Notes under the pieces: model-generated | Told to the model about the DNA's origin: nothing | Databases searched by the model: none | The model's input: only the letters and a program-made list of their open reading frames with translations | In this document: positions 47,454 through 58,051 of the stretch, in pieces | Position numbering within the stretch: the first letter of the stretch is position 1 | How the letters are laid out: each line of letters opens with the position of its first letter | Position numbers and translations under genes: made by a program | Source: Bilabrum cf. latius | Lineage: Eukaryota; Bigyra: Bicosoecida; Bigyra; Bicosoecida | Length of the DNA: 64,000 nucleotides | Reading direction: 5' to 3' | Assembly (NCBI GenBank): GCA_965178125.1 | Contig: OZ237761.1 | Coordinates: 248,001-312,000 of the forward strand

Positions 47454-50400
47454 ACGCTGTCAGGCACATCCTTCCACACCTGGGCCTCCAAGAGATCTGC
47501 GCCCTGTCACAGACCTGCGCTGCCATGCGAGCCAGCATACATGCGCAATAGCATCTAGTGGGCAAGGTCATTGAGCGAGACTTGCAAGTAAAGGCACATC
47601 AACGGTCAGGGAGCGAAGAGGTGGGCCGACTGTAGTCTAAAGCGTTTCGGCTCGTGCACCACGGAGGGCTGCTAACACTTGCTACGAGGCTGTTGTCTGA
47701 TGGAATGGAGCGTTCCTGTGTTACAGAGTACGGACGGCGGAATGCAGCTTCCGAAAGCACCAGGACACTGCGAGATTCTCAAGGTGCCAGCTTGGGCGGC
47801 GCGGCAGCAGCAGCCTGCCTGGATAACCCCGCAGCTGCAATATCTGCAGACATGGTGCTCACCACATCCTAGGCCTCTTGTTCCGACCAGCAGGTTCATG
47901 CTTGTATTCGTTCAGGCACGTCTACTATTTCGAACGGACCTCCGGGCAACTCACAGTCGTGTTTAGGTGTCCAGAGAGTGCGAACAGCAAGTTTGCCGCG
48001 GTCCAAAGACGTGTTGCAGAACCGGGCAGCGCGCAGAGGCACCCATCGCCCTTGCCCGCATCAAAACATCGCACCGCTTAGCTGCCTTAAGGCTCTCTCT
48101 CGAGACCCGGATAGCGGCGGGCTCATCCGGGCCATCGTCGAGTGGGAAGAAGCCGGAAGGGTGCTGTGTGGCGGAAAGGAGCGATGTGCTGCTGAAGACG
48201 TGTAGGCCTGTGGCGACTTTGAAAACGCAGTTGCAACTGCTCAGCTGGTGGTAGCTCTGTCTGGTAGTACCCAGATGTAGCAGGTGCCGGGCGGGCTCGA
48301 CGCAATTCGCAATGCGTTCATCAATCGCACACCACATGAGTGTCTGAAGGTGAGGGTTGGCTCGTGCAGAGTTGCCATCGATTCTCAATTGCGAACCGCT
48401 CCCATATGGACGACACCAGGCATATACAGAGCGGGTTTCAGACTAACTAGCGAAGTAAATGAACCTTAGAGGGCGATTGTGTCGGCCAGAAGACAAGAGG
48501 TTAGGGGTAGAGGCTAGCAAGCCCTTGCTGCTGGCGCAGAACCTGCGCCGCAGGCACCACTTGCGACCCTGCAAGGGGCAGTTCCACCCACTGGTGTGGA
48601 TGCAGCCAGGTGGATACACACGTCCGCACGCAGTTCTTCGAATATAGCATCAGCTCTGGAGAGAATCCAGAGCCTGCATGTCCGTGCCACTATACTACTC
48701 GCACAAGTCGACGGCTACTGGTGCTACTGCAAGAGCTGGTCCTGCTGCAGGATTTTCTGCACGTCCTACCCGTGGCGGGCGTGCCTAATAGGACTATCGG
48801 ACCTATGTCACGTCATCGTTCCTCTCGTTGCATCGATTGGGATAGCAATTCGACTCGCTAGTTATACTGTCCCGCTCGCTTGCACCAAAGTAATGATGCA
48901 GGATTGGCTACTCAATGGCACGCAAGTGGATACTGGTAGGTTTGAAAATCTTGCAGACGCAAATTCGATGGGAACTATATACCAAGCTCTTGGCGATGCC
49001 TCCGCCAGCTGTGGCTCAACTGCAATACTGGGATGGGGTGCTCATAATTCAAGTCAAGTCGACGCTCGAGCAGTAAAAGCTTTGGACACCTTAAGCACGT
49101 TTCGACTGGGTGCATAGCTGTAGATGGCGTGGGTCGTTATATGTTTAATTACTATTCCCATTGCATGCTCTGCGGCTTTCTAGCTGTTGTAGCGCTGTCG
49201 GACTGGAGCAGACACAGTTCGCCTAACACCATGCATGCCGCTGCTGAGGAGTTCCAGGGGTACATACACGCACGCTCTGTCTCAACAACATGACCTGTGG
49301 CCATGGACGCGCCGATGGAGGGAACAGCGAGCACACGACCCAGACGCCTACTCACGCTCTGCTCGGAGGATCAGCATATCTATCACGGAGTTGAACCACG
49401 TGGGGAGGATGGGAATTGCGCCAGCGGCCAGACTTGCCTCAACTGCGTGCCTCGCTCTGGTGCTTGCTTTCCTTGCATGCCTACCAGAGTAGACCTTATT
49501 GTCTGTGCACACATTGCGGTTATTTGCTACTGCGTCTGGTGTTCTATTGACTATGTCGCTTGCTGCGTTGCAAATCCTGAATGTCGTGCGTTTGGCAGGT
49601 GTGACGCGGGAAATCAACGGAGAGGCCTTTGCACGTGGCCGTTGCTGCCCGCCAATGAAACAGCTTGCACTGGGATGTTGCATGCTGTCGGAGACTCACC
49701 TCGCCTTTGGTCTGCTTGGCGGGTTATTGCTGGTGTGTGGTATTCTCCTATCCAGCTCAGCTGATGGATCCATCTCTCTCAGGTTGCAAGCATTAGTCTT
49801 CGGCATGTATCCTGGCATCTGGGTGATCAACACTTTTATTCGATTTGTTGGGATTGGTTTGTTGAGGTGGTCAATCCGCCCTGTTAGCTGGTATAGCAGG
49901 GTGTGCCTATGTGAGCGACTATCCGCGCAGTTGACAAGTTTGGAAGACGTTGCGTGCTCACGCTACGCCACCACTGGGGGATTTGCACACGCTGCTGGAA
50001 CCGTGGCGGCTCTGGCAGTAATTGCTGCTAAGATCGGTAGAGAAGCCCGCCTACTTCATCCTATCGTTCTGATGTGCATCGTGCTGCAGAGCTTTGGACT
50101 GGCCCTGGTTGTTCAGTGGTCACCCCCTGACCATATATCCAGCCGTTTCTTCAGAATCATCAAAACCATCACGGAGTCGGGGCGTATGTGTTGCAATGAA
50201 CCAGCCGCTTATCACCCACTCTTGTACGGCAGCGTGGTCAAGGAGCTCTCAAAAGCTATGAATGAGATAGAGTCTCTATGGGTTGATGTGCACCCTTCCG
50301 CTTGCGAAGCAGACTCGAGGAAAAGTCATGGGAACACCCACATGAGAGTGTTTGCTCCCGTTCTCTCAGCTGCAGCCACCGTACGTAATATGGAATCGCC

Positions 50401-51256
50401 GTGGCTATGTGATGAGTTCATGGCTAGGTTGAACTTGGTGAGGCAGGCGGTAAATCGAGGATACGTTGCGGTCGATGCAAACTTGGCCCCCCCACTAGCG
50501 CGCTCAATGCCCAAGCGCATTAGGGAGCCGGGGCACAATCACATCACCAAGACCAGACAACAAGTAACACACCAGTTGCAAGTCGCCAGTGACCTCCTTC
50601 TCCTGCACGAGGCTCGCAACCGGAAGGTATCCGGAGATCGCCTGCTCAGGCTGCACCTGAGGCTGGAGGCACTGCGCAGTGCATGCTTGCGGCTTCAGGC
50701 CCAGTAGAAAGCGATTGCTGGAAATCAGTAGTCGTGCATTAGCAGTACTGCAGCGGAACCTGTGCTGATTGGGCGGCCCGATTTCCTCGGCAGCTTCGAG
50801 ATCGATCCTGCCCAGGTGCGTGCCTTGAGTGCAGCTGCGTTGGGTGCGGCAATGTATGTTCTAGGCGGCCCGCATAAGCTCGTTCGGTCATTAAAGTGCC
50901 TATTACATGCCCATCAATAGCCTGCAAGGTGTGGAAATGCAGACTAGTTTGCATCAGGTTATCACTTCAAGTCAGCAGCTCCGCCTGTGTCGACTGCTTG
51001 CGCATCGAGTAGTGCAGCTGCTGCGCAATCCTCACCAGGCCTCGGAGAGTGTGACGCGGGCGCTCTAGCCACTGCGCTCGATGTGGGGCTGCAGGCGTGG
51101 ACACGCGTGATTGTTGCGCTGCGTGCCCGGCAGAATACGAGTCACGGGGGGCTGCAACGTGGTATATAGTGCGAATTGCGAGCCGATACCAGTATGGGGT
51201 GGACGTTGCCCTGCGCTTCTATCCTTGTCGATTTAAGAGATGGTAAGGCAGCGTGA
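47454..51256 (+). CDS. Gene C2: tandem paralogue of C1 (5' exon unresolved)
   Basis: Frame open from the probable 3' splice site at 47453/47454 to TGA 51254-51256. It holds some 15-20 TAGs and no TAA or TGA across about 1,267 codons. It aligns with C1 over its whole length: the F-box-like part (HLGLQEICALSQTC), the phrase RDPDSGG-IRAIVEWEEAGRV, the spans near 48.8-50.1 kb and the LQVASDLLLLHEARNRKVSG block. At 49121-49123 C2 has TAG where C1 has CAG (44562-44564). The last part is shorter than in C1. The long frame free of TAA and TGA argues that it is functional. The 5' end needs an exon I cannot place. Confidence 0.68.
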
Positions 51257-51409
51257 AGTCCTCAACATTCTCAGCGTGAATGTACCCAGACCTGAGGAGG
51301 TGCGAGCACTCATCGTTGCTGTCGTATAGTTGCTGCCACGGCCGTCCTTCGCGGGCCCCAGGCGCTGCTGCAAGCCTTCATCTAGGTTTGATTGAATCGT
51401 TGCCAAGAC

Positions 51410-51781
51410 ATGGATGCAATCGCTAAGTCGGACACCACTTTATTGAGTGATCAAGCAACTGATATCGGCGATTCAACGCAATCCAGTGCAGGGCCTCCGA
51501 GTTCGTCTGCACGGAGCAGCGCAGTGCCGAGAGCCCTGCCAGCGTGGATCGGCAAGGGTCTGGTGCACGAGCTGATAATAGATCTAGTCTAGATCACGCC
51601 TTGTCCTGTGGAACGCAACGGATGGACCCGCCGCACGAAGCCATGGCTAACATGGCACGAGAAATACGCATCCGAAGCTCTTGCATGTTCTACTAGCGAT
51701 GGCTGCGACACGATGGCAACTTCTACTGCGGCAACGGCAGTAAATCTAATGCAACGCAAATGCTGGATGGCTATCGGATGA
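51410..51781 (+). CDS. Small hypothetical protein
   Basis: ATG at 51410, one TAG at 51590-51592 read through, TGA 51779-51781; 123 residues, Ser/Thr-rich, with ALPAWIGKGLVHELIIDLV in the middle. No family recognised. The phrase PAWxxxGL recalls the end of C1, so it could be a decayed tail of a third gene C copy. Low confidence. Confidence 0.25.
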
Positions 51782-52152
51782 TGCAAGCTGGACAAGACCG
51801 AGCGCGACCAGTCCCATGGGCTTCGGTGGCAGAGACAACGCGTACAGAGTTGATGATGGCACCAATCAAAGGCGTGGGCTGAGACTGTGCGGCGTCTCCA
51901 ACGCGGCAATCAGCACGGTGCCATGGTCCGCTGATGACCAAGGAACTTGAGTCAGGCCGACTTAATGGACCTGCAGCGACTCCAGTTTGAACCGTACATC
52001 CATGTGCATGTATAGGTATCAACAAATTTAATACTGGTATTGAGTTCAAAAAGATCATAAACTGTATAAAGTACACAATCCTGCCACACCACACTCTTGT
52101 ACCCGGTACTCCAGGCGTTAAAGTACCGCGTCTGCGCGGTGTGTATGTCTGC
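51782..52152. other. Intergenic stretch, nothing recognised
   Basis: Downstream of both the small frame and the MYB gene stop. No repeat, RNA or gene signal found. Confidence 0.45.
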
Positions 52153-55100
52153 TCAATGCAATCCCGAGTCCACGTCCATCTGGATGGACGCCTGCCTGGG
52201 CCTGCTGCTGTCTGACCCTGCGCCTAGGTAGTCGGACGCAGTTTCATCCGCCACTCTAGTTGGCCTCCTTGACATCGATGTCTCCGGGCCTTCTGGATGT
52301 CTAATACCAAAGGTGGGGCCACCCCGTGAAATGTCGATGTTCGTGGCGCGTTCAAGTGGCATGTTGTACCCCACTCTAGTTTCAACTCCGATGTCTCCAG
52401 TGCGGGCCCGTGTGCTGCTCTCGTATGGCTGGCGTCGCTCCATCTGCGGCGCCAGACCCTGATCTCTCATTTCATGCCGAGACAACAGCCGTATTCGCGC
52501 TAGCGGCGATGATGCTCGTACTGAGGCGTCGCTTTGGCGAGAGCTGCGCGAGAACCCTCTACTTGCAGGAGTCCATGAGGGCAATCGGGAACCGACTGCG
52601 TATGCATCGGTGTCAGACGTCATTGGCTGCGCCCACGTGACGTCTGCCCGATACTTTGCTGCGCTGTCATCTCGATTCAAGTGCCTGGTGTCCTGACTCT
52701 GCTCAACATTGCGACCATCACGCGCATCCACGTGGTCCAGGTAGGCCTGTGAAGAGCCCCCAAGCCACCACAGTGGACCCTCCGAGCAGTCGCCACCACT
52801 GCCACTACCGGTACCACTGCCTTCACCGAACTCCTTTGGCATCGCAGCACCTGCCATAGCTAGCTGTTGGGGACTTGATGAAGTGCGATACCCAAGTGCT
52901 GCGTCTGGAATCGAGGTTCGAGCAGAGCTATGCCGTGAGCTGGGTCGCCCCACATGCATACGCTGCAACCGCCCGCCGTGCCAGCCAAGTGCACGGAGCT
53001 GGGCTGGAGCACCCGCACTGGGAGATATGGCCACCTGGTGGGCTGCTTGAACGCTACTCCTGCGCATCCGCACGTCCTGCTGGGCGGAGCCGTCTGGGAA
53101 TTTACCTTGCCAAGAAGAGATCGATGCAGGCGGATCTGGCGGGCTGGTGTCGACTCGCAGCCCTGCACCCCCGCCAAGCACAGCTAGTGCATTCACTGTC
53201 TAGCGCGCCGGTCCATCCGAAGACACCGAACTTGAAGTAGCCGCTGGCGGGGGCATGGACACTAGGCCGCGATCCCTAACCTCAGGATTACCCAAGGCAG
53301 TCTCCATCGCGGTAGGCGCTCCGGGAAGAAGAGTTGACGAGATTGGCCTGCGATGGCCACCATAACTGATACTGCTTGCCGCCAAGAGACCGCGATCCCC
53401 TGCATGCGGATGCGATATAATTGGTGGCGGGATGATTCCGGGGGATTGCATGATTCGGCCACCGCGCGATCGGGATTGTGCCCTGGGTGAGTACTCTGCG
53501 GTTTTCCCAAGGGATGGCGTCGGCTGCTAGAGGTGCTACTACGTTGGGTGCTGCAATTGCTGCCGCAGTTGCAGCTGAACCGATGCTTCTCCTCTGCGTT
53601 GGAGTTTGGCAGACACCTAGCTCCACGTCTACGCATAGCTTTCCGTGGATGCGCGTCGGTCCTTCCTCCGATCCGGCAGTGGCACCTCACGGCTGCCCCA
53701 CGCCCCGCTCGAATAGCGCCGCCGCGCTGATCCGTGCGAGGCGTTGCGATGAGTTAAATGCCTTGTTGAACTACCTCGCGATAGTCGAGAGGCGACTGGG
53801 ACCGACGGGACGGCCACCGGCGAGGAGGATGGATACCCAGCATCGCTCGAGCTCATGGCAGAATCGGCTCTGGAGCCACGTTCCCCAAATATAGCAGACC
53901 CAGCTCGACTTCCGCTCGATATTGAGCTGTCCAAAGCACGAATGGCCTCCCCTAAACCGGAAGAGGCCTCCGACTGCATCGACTCCACCACCCGCCCGCG
54001 CAGCGCCCCAACCGTTCGAAGGGCAGCGTCCGGCGCATGCGACCCACGGGGGTGTACGGCGTCCTGCCCGCCGCCAAGGGCGTCTGAGGCCCGAGATCCC
54101 TTTGCTGAAGCTTGGGCAAATTCTCTCCATTGGTGTGGTGGCCCTGATCGCTGGCCTAACGATCGCACCTGCTGATAAAGAACGTCATGAAACGTCAACC
54201 GACTATTGCGGCCCATAGAAGCGGATGCACTCGACCCTTGCACGTCTGTAGCAAGACGAACCCGAGAGTCTGGCTCCAGAGCTCCGGTTTCAAGTGGTGC
54301 TGCCGCGATAGAGTCCCTGTGGGATCCAGACGAGTCCATTTCAATCGGAGATTCGGGGGCCAAGGCTGGCTGGCTCACGGCTGCCGTCTTACTTTTAACG
54401 CGCGAACGCACTGATGAGACCATGTCTTGCTATGCAGCAAGACAGACATCATGCCTGCTGTCTCTTGGAATGCGTACGCTGAGTCCAGACTCGCCCGTGC
54501 CGCCTCTGCGTGCTAGCAGCGGATGTATCGCGCCTCCAAAACCAGCACCGACAGTTTGGCTTGCCTGTACCTGCTGGGGCCCAACCTCGAGGTCGTCGTC
54601 ATCTACCACAACTGCACTACCCTATGGAATAGAGCCACTGTTTCGCCTGGCAACTCTTTGCAAAGACGACTTCGGAGGCATGGTGCCCCTGGGAATCCTC
54701 CTCTGCATGGTCGCCTGCCGGCTCCACGCGTAGTCCACCAGCTGGCTGGAGGAAGAGCCCTCCAACAGTTGGGACGATGACGACCCGGAGGGTGATCCTG
54801 CGTGGGACTGAGCAAGCACGAGCGGAGCTCCAAATGGATGCGGGTTCGAGGGCCCAGACGAGCCCGATTCGTCCGTTGTGACCCTGGAACTGCGACCGCT
54901 TCCGAGCCTGGCTTGTTGCTGCTGCATTACAACCTTCCCTCCGTGTCGTTGCCACCTCTACTGAAAACGAGCCGTTCGGGCGCGCGGAGGAGGCGCATGC
55001 TACCCCTGCTTGCCTCTCGAGTCCTGCACCGCGTCGTCCGCGAGTGCCTGCCGCTGGCGAGACAGTTGCGTGTGGCTAGGCATGGATGCTTTTCTTGCTC

Positions 55101-55957
55101 GAGTCCCAGGCGATCTCTTCAAAGCGGCAGTCGGCAACCTTTGCACACGTGTTCCTGTCCGTTGCCGCAGCAAATTCTCGGGCATCGTTATAGACGTCAT
55201 GATTGCAGCAGCCTAGGCTGCCGCAACAGCGGCCGCTGCGGCTGGATCGCATGCTTCGTCTCCGCTGCATTCGCCCGAATATTCCCCGTCCCGTCGACCA
55301 CGTTTTTTATCTGGCTTGCCGTCGCTAGCTCGAGATTCCCGCTTAATGCTTCGTTTCCTGCCCCTTGCAGTTTGCTTGCCGGGTGCCTTCGCTTGGATTC
55401 TGGAACGGTCTTCTACGAGCACGCCATCAACAATCTTTCCACGTCTTGAAAGACTGTAAAATCTGTTCTTCACGGCGTTTTCTCCCCGGTTTTCAAAGTG
55501 AGATGCGATCTTAACCCATTGGTTACCGAGCGTGCCGCGCAGCTAGATTATTCTCCTGTCCTCTTCAGCGGTCCATTTGGTCTTCTTGATGCTTGGATCA
55601 ACAATATTTCGCCATCTGCGGTGAGAATCATTGAATTGCCTCGAAGACTGGGATCAACGGGCATGCACTCGAAGTGTGGCATTTCAGGCAAGATCACGTT
55701 GTCGTGCTCACCTCTCTCTGCATTGCTTCGCAGATCTGCCTGTGTTTAGCTCCAACGATATCGTGTGCCAATTGCCATGCTATCCATACTTTAACTGGAG
55801 CTCATGCAATCTCTCGTCTTCCTGCGCAGGGATGGGCCAGGGATTGCACCTGTCGAGCTACGAGACTTGTGCGAGCGGTCTCACCGGCTGCCCACCAAAG
55901 GGGCTGTTATCTTACATCAATTGTCCATTTCTTCCTAACCCCTGGTTTGGAGGGCAT
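52153..55957 (-). CDS. R2R3-type MYB transcription factor with long disordered tail
   Basis: Exons are 55957-55916, 55821-55712 and 55615-52153; introns of 94 and 96 nt have GTAAG/GTGAG starts and GCAG ends. About 1,204 residues. The first repeat reads RKKWTIDEDERLHELQLKYG-Gln-HGNW, then KQCRERW. The second reads KWTAEEDRRII-Gln-LRGTLGNQW, then ENAVKNRFY. The spacing of tryptophans and the CRERW and KNRFY ends are those of MYB R2 and R3. Without splicing and TAG readthrough the domain is not visible. The remaining 1,100 residues are Ser/Arg/Gly-rich and disordered. The TAG at 55543-55545 lies where c-Myb-type R3 repeats have Gln (YQAHKRLGNRW). Likely a nuclear DNA-binding regulator. Confidence 0.88.
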
Positions 55958-56016
55958 TCTTGGCTTAAATACTGTCGCGAAGGCTCAACGTGAATACGGA
56001 AAATATGCCGTATTGA

Positions 56017-56604
56017 ATTGATACGCTACAATAGAGCCAGAACAGCCTAAATCAGAATAGAGGGAGGTCCCCTGCCTCTCTCCGGAAAGCATGGGCGAAG
56101 ACAGCTCTCGCTCAGGACCCTTGGGACGAGAAGCTGGAGCGCACCAGCAGGGCCAAGCCAATCGTCGAAGACGCACTCACTCGGATAGAGCGTACGATTG
56201 CGCGGTCATCGGAACGGACAGCTGTCAAGGAGCTGGCCAACCGAGTGGTGCAGGTGATCAGGAACCAGCTGCGCTAGCAGGAGTAGCTGACGTGCAGGCA
56301 GTGGATGCGAGGCGATGCGGCGGCTGCTCTTGCCGCCACGGCCACGCAAGAGCTGATAGCGGCAACCAATGCGAACGCTCGGCTACAGCGACGGATGTTT
56401 AAGCCCCACGGCTTGCTAAGGGACATAGAGAGGCAATGGGCCAAAGGCATGAGCGCGTGCATGCTAGCCTCTCTGAAGGATCGTGAGACGCAGAGACGGT
56501 CATGGAGGAGGAAATGGTGGGTCCCGGCAGGGGACCCTGATGTGGGACTGGACCGCGCTTTGTGCCGGGCACATGCTCCGCACCTGTATGCTTTCTCCCT
56601 GTGA
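56017..56604 (+). CDS. Retroelement-type ORF, copy 1 (5'-truncated)
   Basis: Frame open from 56017 to TGA 56602-56604, no start of its own. Basic helical protein: ERTIARSSERTAVKELANRV, TATQELIAATNANARLQRR, AKGMSACMLASLKDRETQRR, ending CRAHAPHLYAFSL. Two TAGs (56275-56277, 56284-56286) stand where copy 2 has CAG. It resembles the C-terminal part of a retroelement protein, but I cannot name the family. Confidence 0.5.
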
Positions 56605-56811
56605 AGGCATCAGGCTGAGGGCTTGTGGGGGACCACATTGATGGCGAATAAAGGGGACTCGGCGGTGTAGGCTGAGATTGGGGGGCCTTTGGCCTGAAAG
56701 GGTCGGGGGTCTTGTAGTCCTTGTTTGAGGACTCCCCTGGATTCAGGTGATCACTCGAACTCCTTCCGGGGCAACGGTGCATCTGGGTGCTTGTGGAATC
56801 TTTACCCAACA

Positions 56812-57243
56812 ATGTATTTCAGCCTAGAGCGCACGATTGCACGGTCCTCGGAACGTACAGCTGTCAAGGTGTTGGCTAACCGAGTGGTGCAGGTGCTCCG
56901 AAACCAGCTGCGCCAGCAGGAGCAGCTGACATGCAGGCAGTGGATGCGTGGTGATGCGGCGGCTGCCTTAGCCGCCACGGCCACGCAAGAGCTGATAGCG
57001 GCAACCAATGCGAACGCCCGACTACAGCGACGGATTTTCAAGCCCCACGGCCTGCTAAAGGATATAGAGAGGCAATGGGCCAAAGGCATGAGCGCGTGCA
57101 TGCTCGCCTCTCTGAAGGATCGTGAGACACAGAGACGGTCATGGAGGAGGAAATGGTGGGTCTCGACCGGGGACCCTGATGTGGGACTGGACCGCGCCTT
57201 GTGCCGGGCACACGCTCCACACCTGTATGCTTTCTCCTTGTGA
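56812..57243 (+). CDS. Retroelement-type ORF, copy 2
   Basis: Frame with ATG at 56812 formed by the 3' end of copy 1 (ATGTATTTCAGC), then closely like copy 1 from ERTIARSSERT to AFSL and TGA. It reads CAG at 56914-56916 and 56923-56925 where copy 1 has TAG. 144 residues; probably not an independent gene. Confidence 0.45.
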   Translation: MYFSLERTIARSSERTAVKVLANRVVQVLRNQLRQQEQLTCRQWMRGDAAAALAATATQELIAATNANARLQRRIFKPHGLLKDIERQWAKGMSACMLASLKDRETQRRSWRRKWWVSTGDPDVGLDRALCRAHAPHLYAFSL

Positions 57244-58051
57244 AGGCATCAGGCTGGGGGCCTGTGGGGGACCACACTGATGGCGAAGAATGGGAACTCG
57301 GCGGCATAGGCTGAGAACGGGGGGCCTCTGGCCTGAAAGGGTCGGAGGTCTTGTAGTCCTTTGTTTTAGGGCTCCTCTGGATCTAGGTGATCACCCAAAC
57401 CCCCTCGGGGGGCGACGGTGCATCTGGGTGCTTACGGAATCTTTACCCAACAATGTATTTCTGTATTTCTGTATTTCAGCCTGATGAGACGGTCATGGAG
57501 GAGGAAATGGTGGGTCTCGACCGGGGACCCTGATGTGGGACTGGACCGCGCCTTGTGCCGGGCACACGCTCCACACCTGTATGCTTTCTCCTTGTGAAGG
57601 CATCAGGCTGGGGGCCTGTGGGGGACCACACTGATGGCGAAGAATGGGAACTCGGCGGCATAGGCTGAGAACGGGGGGCCTCTGGCCTGAAAGGGTCGGG
57701 GGTCTTGTAGTCCTTGTTTTAGGGCTCCTCTGGATCTAGGTGATCACCCAAACCCCTTCGGGGGCGACGGTGCATCTGGGTGCTTACGGAATCTTTACCC
57801 AACAATGTATTTCAGCCTTGCAGCCAAGGGCTGCCCCCACCATCATGGCCCATGGATTTGGTGGAAGGGCGCTAGTAAGGTCTGTTTCTTCAACATGCGT
57901 CATCATGATTGCGTACTCATTGGAATTGAATCACAAAGTGGTACAAACCTACCAACGGCGCGAACGCCGGAACCAACTCGGTTGAGAATAAAGAAGCACA
58001 CTTTTGTGGGTCCTTTGCATTCAATTAGCGGCGGCGCGAGCGCGACGCAAC

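Larger units (their letters stand above)
56017..57818 (+). mobile_element. Three tandem, progressively 5'-truncated retroelement 3' ends
   Basis: Three head-to-tail copies of the same 3' region end near 56822, 57480 and 57818. Each has the tail of a coding frame, a GC-rich untranslated part (GGCATCAGGCTG to CTTGTAGTCCTT) and the end sequence CTTTACCCAACAATGTATTTC. The middle copy carries extra CTGTATTT units at its end. Copies get shorter from left to right. 5' truncation with a constant 3' end made of short repeats is the signature of target-primed insertion by non-LTR elements. The last two copies are nearly identical over about 340 bp. Confidence 0.6.

Noticed and set aside
42477-51256. 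Decayed pseudogenes, since many TAGs interrupt the frames
   Set aside because: Random decay would give TAA and TGA as well. None occurs across thousands of codons, frames are not shifted, and protein-level conservation between C1 and C2 is strong.
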